A DNA stretch of 64,000 nucleotides from Chionoecetes opilio (Eukaryota > Arthropoda > Malacostraca > Decapoda > Majidae), in contig JACEEZ010023716.1 in the NCBI GenBank assembly GCA_016584305.1, positions 352,811 to 416,810 on the forward strand, given 5' to 3'. The translations under genes and the position numbers were made by a program. Of this stretch, positions 9,336 to 21,641 are shown piece by piece. Position 1 is the first letter of the stretch. The number at the start of each line of letters is the position of its first letter. Under the pieces are notes generated by a model, which did no database searches, had not been told where the DNA came from, and worked only from the letters and a program-made list of their open reading frames with translations.

Positions 9336-11248
9336 ACTCCTCTATCCTTCCTTTTCTATCCAGCTTTTCTCCTCTATCCTTCCTTTCCTATCCAGCTTTT
9401 CTTCTCTATCCTTCCTTTCCTATCCAGCTTTTCTCCTCTATCCTTCCTTTCCTATCCAGCTTTTCTCTATCTTTCCTTTCCTATCCAGCTTTTCTTCTCT
9501 ATCCTTCCTTTTCTATCCAGCTTTTCTCCTCTATCCTTCCTTTCCTATCCAGCTTTTCTTCTCTATCCTTCCTTTTCTATCCAGCTTTTCTCCTCTATCC
9601 TTCCTTTTCTATCCAGCTTTTCTCCTCTATCCTTCCTTTCCTATCCAGCTTTTCTTCTCTATCCTTCCTTTCCTATCCAGCTTTTCTCCTCTATCCTTCC
9701 TTTCCTATCCAGCTTTTCTCTATCTTCCTTTCCTATCCAGCTTTTCTTCTCTATCCTTCCTTTTCTATCCAGCTTTTCTCCTCTATCCTTCCTTTCCTAT
9801 CCAGCTTTTCTCCTCTATCCTTCCTTTCCTATCCAGCTTTTCTTCTCTATCCTTCCTTTCCTATCCAGCTTTTCTTCTCTATCCTTCCTTTCCTATCCAG
9901 CTTTTCTCCTCTATCCTTCCTTTCCTATCCAGCTTTTCTCTATCTTTCCTTTCCTATCCAGCTTTTCTTCTCTATCCTTCCTTTTCTATCCAGCTTTTCT
10001 CCTCTATCCTTCCTTTCCTATCCAGCTTTTCTCCTCTATCCTTCCTTTCCTATCCAGCTTTTCTTCTCTATCCTTCCTTTCCTATCCAGCTTTTCTTCTC
10101 TATCCTTCCTTTCCTATCCAGCTTTTCTCCTCTATCCTTCCTTTCCTATCCAGCTTTTCTCCTCTATCCTTCCTTTCCTATCCAGCTTTTCTCCTCTATC
10201 CTTCCTTTTCTATCCAGCTTTTCTTCTCTATCCTTCCTTTCCTATCCAGCTTTTCTCCTCTATCCTTCCTTTTCTATCCAGCTTTTCTCCTCTATCCTTC
10301 CTTTCCTATCCAGCTTTTCTTCTCTATCCTTCCTTTTCTATCCAGCTTTTCTCCTCTATCCTTCCTTTTCTATCCAGCTTTTCTTCTCTATCCTTCCTTT
10401 CCTATCCAGCTTTTCTCCTCTATCCTTCCTTTCCTATCCAGCTTTTCTTCTCTATCCTTCCTTTCCTATCCAGCTTTTCTCCTCTATCCTTCCTTTCCTA
10501 TCCAGCTTTTCTTCTCTATCCTTCCTTTCCTATCCAGCTTTTCTCCTCTATCCTTCCTTTCCTATCCAGCTTTTCTCCTCTATCCTTCCTTTCCTATCCA
10601 GCTTTTCTTCTCTATCCTTCCTTTCCTATCCAGCTTTTCTCCTCTATCCTTCCTTTCCTATCCAGCTTTTCTTCTCTATCCTTCCTTTCCTATCCAGCTT
10701 TTCTTCTCTATCCTTCCTTTCCTATCCAGCTTTTCTCCTCTATCCTTCCTTTTCTATCCAGCTTTTCTCCTCTATCCTTCCTTTCCTATCCAGCTTTTCT
10801 TCTCTATCCTTCCTTTTCTATCCAGCTTTTCTCCTCTATCCTTCCTTTTCTATCCAGCTTTTCTTCTCTATCCTTCCTTTCCTATCCAGCTTTTCTTCTC
10901 TATCCTTCCTTTCCTATCCAGCTTTTCTTCTCTATCCTTCCTTTCCTATCCAGCTTTTCTTCTCTATCCTTCCTTTTCTATCCAGCTTTTCTCCTCTATC
11001 CTTCCTTTCCTATCCAGCTTTTCTTCTCTATCCTTCCTTTTCTATCCAGCTTTTCTCCTCTATCCTTCCTTTCCTATCCAGCTTTTCTCCTCTATCCTTC
11101 CTTTCCTATCCAGCTTTTCTTCTCTATCCTTCCTTTCCTATCCAGCTTTTCTTCTCTATCCTTCCTTTCCTATCCAGCTTTTCTCCCCTATCCTTCCTTT
11201 CCTATCCAGCTTTTCTTCTCTATCCTTCCTTTCCTATCCAGCTTTTCT
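9330..11248 (+). repeat. 32-bp pyrimidine minisatellite, about 60 copies
   Basis: The unit is CAGCTTTTCTCCTCTATCCT followed by TCCTTTCCTATC, 32 bp. On the gene's sense strand each unit is a pyrimidine tract ending in CAG, the form of a 3' splice acceptor. It lies in intron 5. Confidence 0.95.
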
Positions 11249-11249
11249 C

Positions 11250-12404
11250 TTCCTGTCCTATTCTATTTCTGTTTTTTGTCCTCTCATTTTCTCTCAAACT
11301 CGTCTTTTCATCTTTTTTTTTCTCCTCTAATTTTCTCCTCAACTCCTAGCATTATCATTTCCTTTCCTTCACTCTTTTCTTCTCCTTATTTTCTTCTCTC
11401 AACTCCTAGCATTATCATTTCCCTTCATTTTCACTCTTTTCTCCTCTTTTTCTCCTCTCAATTCCTAGCATTATCATTTCCCTTCCTTTCCTCATTACTC
11501 TCCTCTTCCTATCCCTTCTTTTTCTCCTTTCTCCTCTAATATTCTCCCTCCCAACTTCTAACATTATAATCTCCCTTCCTTATTTCTCTATACCCTCCTT
11601 ATTTTCTCCTCTCATTTTCTAGCATTATCACATCCCTTCTATTTCTATACTTCTTCTCTTCATTTCCCTTCCTTTTCCCTTCCTTTTCCCTTCTTTTCCC
11701 TTCCTTTTCCCTTCTTTTCCCTTCTTTTCCCTTCCTTTTCCCTTCTTTTCCCTTCCTTTTCCCTTATTTTCCCTTCATTTTCCCTTCTTTTTCCTTCTTT
11801 TCCCTTCTTTTCCCTTCATTTTCCCTCCCTTTTCCCTCCCTTTTCCCTTCTTTTCCCTTCCTTTTCCCTTCCTTTTCTCTTCTTTTCCCTTCATTTTCCC
11901 TTCATTTTCCCTTCCTTTCCCTTCCTTTTCCCTTCATTTTCCCTTCCTTTTCCCTTCTTTTCCCTTCTTTTCCCTTCTTTTCCCTTCTTTTTCCCTTCTT
12001 TTCCCTAATTTCTCCTCTAATATTCTCCCTTCAAACTCCTAGTATTACAATCTCCCTTCCTTTCCTCTGTACTCTTCTCTTCATTTCAATTCCTTTTCTC
12101 TCTATGTACACCCTCCTCTTTTCCTCCTCTCATTTTCTAGCATTATCATTTCCTTTCCTTATCTCTCTATACCCTCCTTATTTACTCGTCTCAGCTCCTA
12201 CCATCATCCCTTCCCTTCCCTTTCTCCTTTCTCCTCTAATATTCTCCCTCTAAACTCCTAGCATTATAATTTCCCTTCATTTTCTCTCTATGTATACCCT
12301 CTCTATTTCCTCCTCTCATTTTCTAGCATTATCCCTTCCTTTTCCCCCTTTTCTTCTCCTTATTTACTCCTCTCTACTCCTGCCATCATCCCTTCCCTAT
12401 CACT
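11250..12404. repeat. Degenerate pyrimidine-rich repeats, including (TTTTCCCTTC)n
   Basis: Imperfect blocks such as CTAGCATTATCATTTCCC alternate with a TTTTCCCTTC array (about 11660-12005). No coding signal. Confidence 0.85.
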
Positions 12405-12570
12405 ATCACTACCTATCCCTACACTCACTATCACTACCTATCCCTACACTCACTATCACTACCTATCCCTACACTCACTATCACTACCTATCCCTACACT
12501 CACTATCACTACCTATCCCTACACTCACTATCACTACCTATCCCTACACTCACTTTCACTACCTATCCCT
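12404..12570. repeat. 24-bp minisatellite
   Basis: Six to seven copies of a 24-bp unit containing CACTATCACTACCTATCC. Confidence 0.92.
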
Positions 12571-12663
12571 TTTCCTACACTCTCTTCTTTCCTACCCTAA
12601 CCATCACCTTCTCCTTCCATTCCTCCTTCTTCATTTTCTAGCATCATTATTTCCCTTATTTTC

Positions 12664-14880
12664 TCTATCTACCTATTCTCTTTATTATTTACCTATTCTC
12701 TCTATTATTTACCTATTCTCTCTATTATTTACCTATTCTCTTTATTATTTACCTATTTTCTATTATTTACCTATTCTCTATTATTTACCTATTCTCTTTA
12801 TTATTTACCTATTCTCTCTATTATTTACCTATTCTCTCTATTATTTACCTATTCTCTCTATTATTTACCTATTCTCTCTATTATATACCTATTCTCTCTA
12901 TTATTTACCTATTATCTCTATTATATACCTATTCTCTCTATTATATACCTATTCTCTCTATTATTTACCTATTCTCTCTATTATTTACCTATTCTCTCTA
13001 TTATTTACCTATTCTCTCTATTATTTACCTATTCTCTCTATTATTTACCTATTCTCTCTATTATTTACCTATTCTCTCTATTATTTACCTATTCTCTCTA
13101 TTATATACCTATTCTCTCTATTATTTACCTATTCTCTCTATTATATACCTATTCTCTCTATTATTTACCTATTCTCTCTATTATATACCTATTCTCTCTA
13201 TTATTTACCTATTCTCTCTATTATTTACCTATTCTCTCTATTATATACCTATTCTCTCTATTATTTACCTATTCTCTCTATTATTTACCTATTCTCTCTA
13301 TTATATACCTATTCTCTCTATTATTTACCTATTCTCTCTATTATTTACCTATTCTCTCTATTATTTACCTATTTAATCTTTATTATTTTACCTATTCTCA
13401 TTTTTTAACCTATTCTCTCTATTATTTACCTATTCTCTCTATTATTTACCTATTCTCTCTATTATTTACCTATTCTCTCTATTATTTACCTATTCTCTCT
13501 ATTATTTACCTATTCTCTCTATTATTTACCTATTCTCTCTATTATTTACCTATTCTCTTTATTATTTACCTATTCTCTATTATTTATCTATTCTCTCTAT
13601 TATTTACCTATTCTCTTTATTATTTACCTATTCTCTATTATTTACCTATTCTCTCTATTATTTACCTATTCTCTCTATTATTTACCTATTCTCTCTATTA
13701 TTTACCTATTCTCATATTTATTTTTTTTACCTATTCTCTTTATTTACCTATTCTCTCTATTATTTTACCTATTCTCTATATATTTACCTATTCTCTCTAT
13801 TATTTTTACCTATTCTCTATCTTATTATTTTACCTATTCTCTATTATTTACCTATTCTCTCTATTATTTATTTTTTACCTATTCTCTATTATTTAACCTA
13901 TTCTCTCTATTATTTACATCCTATTCTCTCTTTTATTTACCTATTCTCTTTATTATTTTACCTATTCTCTCTATTATTTACCTATTTCTCTCTATTATTT
14001 ACCTATTCTCTATTATTTACCTTATTCTCTCTATTATTTACCTATTCTCTCTATTATTTACCTATTCTCTCTATTATTTACCTATTCTCTATTATTTCCT
14101 ATTCCTCTTATTATTTACCTATTCTCTCTATTATTTACCTATTCTCTCTATTATTTACCTATTCTCTATTATTTACCTATTCTCTATTATTTACCTATTC
14201 TCTCTATTATTTACCTATTCTCTATTATTTACCTATTCTCTCTATTATTTACCTATTCTCTCTATTATTTACCTATTCTCTATTATTTACCTATTCTTCT
14301 CTATTTTACCTATTCTCTCTATTATTTACCTATTCTCTCTATTATTTACCTATTCTCTATTATTTACCTATTCTCTCTATTATTTACCTATTCTCTCTAT
14401 TATTTACCTATTCTCTATTATTTACCTATTCTCTATTATTTACCTATTCTCTATTATTTACCTATTCTCTCTATTATTTACCTATTCTCTATTATTTACC
14501 TATTCTCTCTATTATTTACCTATTCTCTATTATTTACCTATTCTCTTTATTATTTACCTATTCTCTATTATTTACCTATTCTCTATTATTTACCTATTCT
14601 CTATTATTTACCTATTCTCTATTATTTACCTATTCTCTATTATTTACCTATTCTCTATTATTTACCTATTCTCTATTATTTACCTATTCTCTATTATTTA
14701 CCTATTCTCTATTATTTACCTATTCTCTATTATTTACCTATTCTCTATTATTTACCTATTCTCTATTATTTACCTATTCTCTCTATTATTTACCTATTCT
14801 CTATTATTTACCTATTCTCTCTATTATTTACCTATTCTCTATTATTTACCTATTCTCTTTATTATTTACCTATTCTCTTT
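12664..14880. repeat. 20-bp minisatellite TATTCTCTCTATTATTTACC, over 100 copies
   Basis: Near-perfect in the left half; the right half is more irregular, with 17- to 18-bp variants. A 372-codon open frame across 12290-13408 is a translation of the repeat (period 20, all frames partly open) and is not a gene. Confidence 0.95.
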
Positions 14881-14901
14881 TCTCTTGCTTTCCTACCCTA
14901 A

Positions 14902-15105
14902 CCCCTTCACACCCAGATCTTTCCTTTGCTATAAAAAACTGTCTGTTGTTAGCCATAAAATTACGAAAAGTCACTGAATATACCAAATTAGTTAGTGGAC
15001 AAGGATATTAAACAGGTCATAGCTATAAAATATTGCTTATAGTCACTAAAAATCATCTAATGGCACCCAAATTACAATGGAAATTACGTTCTGGGTCTCA
15101 AGGGG
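14902..15105. mobile_element. piggyBac-type MITE, copy 2
   Basis: Begins CCCCTTCACACCCAGATCTT and ends CTGGGTCTCAAGGGG. Flanking TTAA is degraded (CTAA left, TTTAA right). It ends 23 bp before exon 6, so it contains or borders the branch-point region of intron 5. Confidence 0.88.
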
Positions 15106-15128
15106 TTTAAGCAACACTCTCTTTCCAG

Positions 15129-15372
15129 TTCGAGGTTCACAGCATCATCCTCAAATCCAGCATGCCAGACAAAGAGTGGAGTTGTCTGGAGAGCATGGAG
15201 GACGCAGCGCTAGAGACGGTGCTTCACTACCTCTACGCCCAGTGCCTGCCTCCCTCCCTCACCCCCGAGACAGCACAACGCACCCTACAGGCCACCACGC
15301 ACCTCGCCCCGGCCCTCACAGACCTCCGGGGAAAGTGCGAAGTCTTCATACGCAATACCGCACTCAGAAATA
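15129..15372 (+). CDS. BTB gene exon 6 (main part of BTB1)
   Basis: Acceptor CTCTTTCCAG and donor A|GTGGGT, 244 nt, phase 0 to 1. FEVHSIILKSSMPDKEW is the second strand and first helices of a BTB domain. LETVLHYLYAQCLPP matches the usual hydrophobic-YLY helix, and CEVFIRNTALRN closes the domain (residues about 156-237). The conserved H and hydrophobic core are present. Confidence 0.95.
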
Positions 15373-15375
15373 GTG

Positions 15376-15790
15376 GGTGGTAGGGTGTGGTGGGTGGATA
15401 TGTGGATGGGGGGGTGTTGTGGGTGGATATGTGGATGTGGGTGGATGAGAGGATGTGTGGGTGTGTCGTGGATGGATGAGGGGATGTGGGTGGATATGTG
15501 GATGTGGGTGGATGAGGGGATGTGGGTGTGTTGTGGGTGGATGAGGATGTGGGTGGATATGTGGATGTGGGTGTGTTGTGGGTGGATGAGGGGATGTGGG
15601 TGTGTTGTGGGTGGATATGTGGATGAGGGGATGTGGGTGGATATGTGGATGAGGGGATGTGGGTGTGTTGTGGGTGGATGTGTGGATGTGGGTGTGTTGT
15701 GGGGGTGTTGTGGATGTGTGGAGGAGGGGATGTGGGTGGATATGTGGATGTGGGGGTGTCGTGGGTGGATGTGTGGATGTGGGTGGGTCC
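15376..15790. repeat. GTGGATGTGGGTGTGTTG-type minisatellite
   Basis: Variable units of GGGTGGATATGTGGATG and GGGTGTGTTGT start immediately after the exon 6 donor GTGGGTGG, which the unit resembles. Confidence 0.9.
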
Positions 15791-15934
15791 TTTAATCTCT
15801 CTATTTCTCTCTCTTTTTCCTTGCACTGTACAGCCCTGACAGTTCCCTCTCTTGACTATCTCTAACTACTAACTAACTATCTTACTATCTTTTACTACTC
15901 CTACTATCCCATTATTTAGTTTAATTTATATGAT

Positions 15935-16095
15935 ATGTTATATATATTTCGGCTAGTAAGCAGGGTAGAACAAGAAGTAACGGATTCAAACTGTAAAGCG
16001 TAGATTTAAAAAGGAAATAGGGAGAAACTGGTTCACAAATAGGGTGGTGAATGATTGGAATGGAAGCCGGATTGGAAAAAATTGGAATTGGAATA
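15935..16095 (+). mobile_element. LINE reverse-transcriptase C-terminal remnant
   Basis: With frameshifts this reads as the tail of a non-LTR reverse transcriptase, for example WFTNRVVNDWNG preceded by a basic RRFKKEIG stretch. A related copy on the other strand is at 57735-57870. Confidence 0.6.
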
Positions 16096-16135
16096 GCCGC
16101 TTCACTCTCTCTCTCTCTCCCCTGGTGGTGTGCAG

Positions 16136-16273
16136 GGCTGGTGTCGCTGATGGAGGAGGTGCAGGGGTGTGTGGAGGTGATGGTGCAGATCTTCAACCCC
16201 ACGGACCCGGCAGCCACCTCACCCTCACACCTCATCTCCGTGCTCAAGGCGGCCCTCAGACAGATGGTGATAG
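16136..16273 (+). CDS. BTB gene exon 7
   Basis: Acceptor TGGTGTGCAG and donor G|GTACGAG, 138 nt, phase 1 to 1. Encodes amphipathic helix LVSLMEEVQGCVEVMVQIF, a loop, then HLISVLKAALRQMVIG. This is the start of the helical region following BTB1 (residues about 237-282). Confidence 0.93.
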
Positions 16274-16377
16274 GTACGAGTGTGCTCTGGTTAACCTATG
16301 CTAGTGTCTGTGTGTGTTTGGGGAGGTAACTGTATGTGTGTGTGTGTGTGTGTGTGTTGGGGGAGTGCTCTGCTTAA

Positions 16378-16582
16378 CCCCTTGAGACCCATAATGTAAT
16401 TTCCATTGTAATTTGGGTACCATTAGACGATTTTTAGTGACTATAAGCAATGTTTTATAGCTATGACCTGTTTAGTATCCTTGCCCACTAACTCATGTGG
16501 TATATTCAGTGACTTTTCGTAATTTTATGGCTCCACAACAGATCATTTTTCATAGCCAAGGAAAGATCTGGGCGTGAAGGGG
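16378..16582. mobile_element. piggyBac-type MITE, copy 3 (TTAA ends)
   Basis: CCCCTTGAGACCCATA start, TCTGGGCGTGAAGGGG end, with intact TTAA at 16374-16377 and 16583-16586. It lies about 100 bp downstream of exon 7. Confidence 0.93.
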
Positions 16583-16694
16583 TTAACGAAGCAGCGTGGG
16601 ATGAGGATGAAAATTTGGCAGAGAATGTTTGAAACACGACCTGATTGGCGTCATTATTGTTTATCACCAAATGTGGATAGAAAAGCATAGTAGT

Positions 16695-18112
16695 GTCCGT
16701 TTATGTGTGTGTGTGTGTTGGGGGTAACTGTATGTGTGTGGGGGAGGGGTAACTGTGTGTGTGTGCTTGTGGTAACTGTGAGTGTGTGGGGGAGGGGTAA
16801 CTGTGTGTGTGTGGGGTGTAACTGTGTGTGTGTGCTTGTGGTAACTGTGAGTGTGTGTGGGAGGGGTAACTGTGTGTGTGCTTGTGGTAACTGTGTGTGT
16901 GTGCTTGTGGTAACTGTGTGTGTGTGCTTGTGGTAACTGTGTGTGTGCTTGTGGTAACTGTGTGTGTGCTTTGGTAACTGTGTGTGTGTGTTTGTGGTAA
17001 CTGTTGTGTGTGTGCTTGTGGTAACTGTGTGTGTGGCTTGTGGTAACTGTGGTGTGTGGGGTGTAACTGTGTGTGTGTGCTTGTGGTAACTGATGTGTGG
17101 TGCTTGTGGTAATTGTTGTGTGTAGCTTGTGGTAGTGTAGTGTTGGTGGAGGTGTAACTGTGTTGTGTGGCTTGTGGTAACTGTGAGTGTGTGGGAGGGG
17201 TAACTGTGTGTGTGTGCTGTGGTAACTGTGAGTGTTGGGTGTAAACTGTGCTGTGTGCTTGTGGTAACTTGTGTGTGTGGGGGTAACTGTGTGTGTGTGC
17301 TTGTGGTAACTGTGTGTGTGTGGGTGTACTGTGTTGTGGTGCTGTGGTAACTGTTGTGTGTGTGGGGTGTAACTGTGTATGTGTGCTTGTGGTAACTTGA
17401 GTGTGTGGGGTGTAACTGTGTGTGTGTGCTTGTGGTAACTGTGTGTGTGTGTCTTGTGGTAGCTGTGAGTTGTGTGGGAGGGGTAACTGTTTGTTGTTGC
17501 TTGTGGTAACTGTGAGTGTTGTGGGTGTAACTGTGTGGTAAGTCTTGTGGTAACTGTGTGGTGTGGGGTGTAACTGTGTGTGTGTGCTTGTGGTAACTGT
17601 GTGTGTGTGGGGTGTAAACTTGTGTGTGTTGCTTGTGTAACTGTGTGTGTGGGTTAACTGTGTGTGTGTGCTTGTGGTAAACTGTGAGTGTGTGGGGTGT
17701 AACTGTGTGTGTGTGCTTGTGGTAACTGTGTGTGTGTGGGGTGTAACTGTGTGTGTGTGCTTGTGGTAACTGTGTGTGTGTGGGGTGTAACTGTGTGTGT
17801 GTGCTTGTGGTAACTGTGTGTGTGTGCTTGTGGTAGCTGTGAGTGTGTGGGGGAGGGGTAACTGTGTGTGTGTGGGGTGTAACTGTGTGTGTGTGCTTGT
17901 GGTAACTGTGAGTGTGTGGGGTGTAACTGTGTGTGTGTGCTTGTGTAGTATGTGTGTTGTGGTATAGTTGTGGTGAAGGTGGTAGAGCTGAGCCAGGAGT
18001 TTGAGCGTTGCGGTTGTGTGTGTGTGTGTGTGTGTGGTATAACTGTGTGTGTGTGTATTTGTGGTAACTGTCTGTCTGTCTGTACTTGTGGTAACTATGT
18101 ATGTGTTGTGGT
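16695..18112. repeat. GT-rich minisatellite GTAACTGTGTGTGTGTGCTT
   Basis: Units of about 28-30 bp pair GGTAACTGTGTGTGTG with GTGCTTGTG or GGGGTGTAACTG. Much irregularity lies between 16990 and 17640, in part single-base indels. The GGTAACTGT core is donor-like. A truncated exon 8 copy is embedded near its right end. Confidence 0.9.
17954..18016 (+). pseudogene. Truncated copy of the start of exon 8
   Basis: GTGGTGAAGGTGGTAGAGCT through GTTTGAGCG is identical to the first part of exon 8, 160 bp upstream of the real one. The acceptor reads GTATAGTT where the real one reads GTACAGGT, and the copy breaks down after about 45 coding bases. Confidence 0.9.
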
Positions 18113-18116
18113 ACAG

Positions 18117-18328
18117 GTGTGGTGAAGGTGGTAGAGCTGAGCCAGGAGTTTGAGCGGTGCGGGTGGAAGCTGAGCCAGTCTGAGCAGCACGAGGTGATGC
18201 GCTACACCCGGTCCCGCCTGCCGCCCCTGCTGGTGACCGTGGTGAGGCTGCTCGGCAATGTCAGGGCCTCACTGGTGGCTCTCAATCACCACAAGAGGCA
18301 GCAGTTGGCGCAGCAGCTGGTTCCTGAG
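18117..18328 (+). CDS. BTB gene exon 8
   Basis: Acceptor TTGTGGTACAG and donor GAG|GTGAGA, 212 nt, phase 1 to 0. Encodes helical segments VVKVVELSQEFERCGWKLSQ, HEVMRYTRSRLPPLLVTVV and HHKRQQLAQQLVPE (residues about 283-353). Function of the helical region unknown. Confidence 0.95.
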
Positions 18329-18464
18329 GTGAGAGGCAGCTGGGGGGTGTGGGCGGGTCTTGTGTGCAGCTGTTAAGACCTTGGAGTTATTATCTTTTAT
18401 AAGGAAAATGTGGTTAAATTCATCTTCTATGGGGAAAAGGCATCTAAATTTGTGTTCATGTATG

Positions 18465-18532
18465 TGGTTCCTGAGGTGAGAGGCAGCTGGGGAGTGTTGG
18501 TGGGCCTTGTGTGCAGCTGTGTGTCTGTTGTG
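18465..18532 (+). pseudogene. Copy of the end of exon 8 with its donor
   Basis: GGTTCCTGAGGTGAGAGGCA through CTTGTGTGCAGCTGT repeats 18319-18375, including a complete GAG|GTGAGA donor, about 140 bp downstream of the real junction. Further degenerate echoes (TATGGAGAAA, GGGAAAAGGC) follow. Confidence 0.88.
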
Positions 18533-19051
18533 TTTGTGTAGCTGTGAAAATCTAAAATTATTATCTTTTATGGAGAAATTTTGATGCTTTGATACTCCTA
18601 CGTTAATGTAATACAGTGTACTCAGTGTACCTTTTCGCCATTTTTTGGTCATTGGTGTCGACTTAAAAGATCTTCTGTTTATTTTTCTGTAGAGTGAATC
18701 TGTAGCACTCATAGGAAGTTTCTTTTTTTCTCTCTGTTTTGTGAGGGTGTCTACTACTAGCTGCTCTTCTTGCCTTTTTTTGTTACCTTAATTTTTGTGT
18801 GTGTGTGATTGGTGTAGATGTGAAACTGTCTTTTTTGTGTTTATGTAGCTGTGAAAACCTCAAGTTATTATATTTTATAGGGAAAAGGCAGTGATAAAGT
18901 GGCTATATTTGTGTGTACATACTGTATTGACCTATTTTTGTATATATAGTATTGAGCGTTTGTGTGTACATTTGTGTGTTTTGTGAGGGGGTGTATTATT
19001 ATCTGCTCTTAATACCTATATTTTCTTGTGTGTGCGTTTGTGTGTGTACAG

Positions 19052-19189
19052 ATCAGTGCGGTGCTGCAGACGGTGTGTGTGGATGTGGGATCCCTGCGCA
19101 CCAGCCTGGAGCACATCATCCAGGCCTCATCCACCAACCTCGAGTCCTCACACTCACCCACACACCTCCTGGCTAAGTCTCTCAGAAAT
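19052..19189 (+). CDS. BTB gene exon 9
   Basis: Acceptor GTGTGTACAG and donor AAT|GTGAGT, 138 nt, phase 0 to 0. Encodes ISAVLQTVCVDVGSLRTSLE and a Ser/His-rich loop, ending in HLLAKSLRN (residues about 354-399). Confidence 0.94.
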
Positions 19190-19206
19190 GTGAGTGTCTG
19201 TACCCT

Positions 19207-19362
19207 TTGCAATCCACACTTAAAACATCATCTCATCATCTTCTTTCTGGCAATCCACACTTAAAAACATCATCTCATCATCTTCTTTCTGGCAATCCAC
19301 ACTTAAAAACATCATCTCATCATCTTCTTTCTGGCAATCCACACTTAAAAACATCACCTACT
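19207..19362. repeat. 42-bp tandem repeat, about four copies
   Basis: Unit GGCAATCCACACTTAAAAAC followed by ATCATCTCATCATCTTCTTTCT, beginning 18 bp after exon 9. Confidence 0.92.
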
Positions 19363-19498
19363 GCATCATCTTCTTTGCACATGACACTTTTCTTCATCAC
19401 ATTCTCTCCATAAGTAAACACAACCTAAGACAAAACCTTAAAAAAAATTCACATACAAACTAAAATAAATATTCTCTCTCCTTATATAACACAAAAAC

Positions 19499-19900
19499 GT
19501 CACAGGATCTCCAGTACGGGAACAAAAACCTTAAAAAAGTTTCTCGTATAAACAATAAACAAGACAAAAACCTTACAAAATTTATCATAGTACAAGCAAC
19601 GTAAACATTCTTCACTTATATAAACACAACCTAATACAAAAACGTCGCTAAATCTCCACTTACAGAAACAAAAACCTTAAAGATGTCTCACACAAACAAC
19701 AGTAAACATTCTTACCTCATGTAAACACAACCTAAGACCAAAACCTCACAGGATCTGCACCTCCGGGAACAAAAACCTAAAAAATTTCTCCACAATTACA
19801 GACAAAACCTTTAAATTTTCTCATACAAACAACAACGTCAACATTCTCTCCTCATACAAACAACTTAAGACAAAAACAAATGACAAAAACCTTAAAAATG
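19499..19900 (+). repeat. Degenerate echoes of the exon 10 acceptor and start
   Basis: CACAGGATCTCCAGTACGGG (19501) and CTCACAGGATCTGCACCTCC (19746) match the real junction CTCACAG|GATCTGCACCTCC at 22092, each followed by AACAAAAACCTTAAA-type filler. A more decayed echo is near 19640. Confidence 0.82.
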
Positions 19901-19904
19901 TATC

Positions 19905-21215
19905 ATGCTAACAATAAACATACTCTCAGTTTACACACACAAAAATAACAATAAACATACTCTCAGTTTACACACACAAAAATAACAATAAACATACTCA
20001 CAGTTTACACACACAAAAATAACAATAAACATACTCACAGTTTACACACACAAAAATAACAATAAACAGTCTCACAGTTTACACACACAAACATAACAAT
20101 AAAACTCACAGTTTACACACACAAAAATAACAATACTCCACAGTTTACACACACAAAAATAACCAAAAAACATCTCACAGTTTACACACACAAAAATAAC
20201 AATAAAAATTTAAATTTACACACACAAAAATAACAAAAAACATACCACAGTTTACACACACAAAAATAACAATTAAAAATCATTCAGTTTACACACACAA
20301 AAATAACAAAAATACTCACAGTTTACACACACAAAAAAAAAATAACAATCTCACAGTTTACACACACAAAAATAACAATCATCTCACAGTTTACACACAC
20401 AAAAATAACATAAACATACTCACAGTTTTTCACAACACAAAAAAAACAATACATACCACAGTTTACCACACAAAAATAACAATACTCTCACAGTTTACAA
20501 CACACACAATTAAAATAAACATACTCACAGTTTACACACACAAAAATAACAATAACAGCTCACACGTTTACACACACAAATAACAATAAATCTCAAAAGT
20601 TTACACACCCCAAAAATAACATTAAAATCACAGTTTACACCACAAAAAAACATAACCATACTCACAGTTTTACACACACAAAATAACAATAAAAATCCAC
20701 AGTTACCACACAAAAATAACAATACTCACAGTTTACACACACAAAAATAACAATACTCACAGTTTACACACACAAAAATAACAATACTCACAGTTTACAC
20801 ACACAAAAATAACAATACTCACAGTTTACACACACAAAAATAACAAACATACTCACAGTTTACACACACAAAAATAACACAAACATTCTCACAGTTTACA
20901 CACACAAAAATAACAATACTCACAGTTTACACACACAAAAATAACAATACTCACAGTTTACACACACAAAAATAACAATACTCACAGTTTACACACACAA
21001 AAATAACAATACTCACAGTTTACACACACAAAAATAACAATACTCACAGTTTACACACACAAAAATAACAATACTCACAGTTTACACACACAAAAATAAC
21101 ATAAACATACTCACAGTTTACACACACAAAAATAACACAAACATTCTCACAGTTTACACACAAAAATAACAATAAACAGTCTCACAGTTTACACACACAA
21201 AAATAACATAAACAA
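19905..21215. repeat. 31- to 37-bp minisatellite with CTCACAG core
   Basis: About 40 units of AACAATACTCACAGTTTACA followed by CACACAAAAAT. The CTCACAG matches the last seven bases before exon 10. The centre (20100-20720) is irregular. Confidence 0.92.
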
Positions 21216-21323
21216 TCTCTCCCTTTATAAACAAACACAACTAAAGACAAAACAATCCTTTATTTATTTATTTAATCCAAAATGTCCTTTATTTACTCTT
21301 ATTTGTTATTAAAACCATCACAG

Positions 21324-21398
21324 GATCTGCACCTCCGGGAACTCCAGAAGCTGAGGATCCTACAGGAGAACCTCATGTCCTTCCTCAACTCCTTTATT
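21324..21398 (+). pseudogene. 75-bp truncated copy of exon 10
   Basis: Has an intact acceptor (ACCATCACAG) and codes DLHLRELQKLRILQENLMSF, differing from exon 10 at three bases (one changes T to M). After AACTCC it diverges into AT-rich intron sequence with no donor in reach. Confidence 0.92.
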
Positions 21399-21641
21399 AC
21401 TGAAAGTCGTGATTTTATAAACTTATTTTCTCCCGTCCTTTATTTACTCTTATTTATCTACTCTATGTGACTCTTATCTCTTGTTTCATTATTTTACTTA
21501 TTACCTTTCTCCCTTACTTTACTGTCTCCTTTAATGCTGAAAGTTATGATTTTATAAACTTATATTCACCTGTTCTTTATTTACTCTTATTTATTATCAA
21601 AAACTCTCACAGGATCTTCAACTACAAGGACAAAAACCTTA

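Noticed and set aside
9330..11248. Possible CRISPR array (regular 32-bp spacing)
   Set aside because: No unique spacers between repeats, eukaryotic intron context, pure tandem repetition.
12290..13408. 372-codon open frame on the + strand
   Set aside because: It is a translation of the 20-bp TATTCTCTCTATTATTTACC array, with no splice context and only repeat composition.
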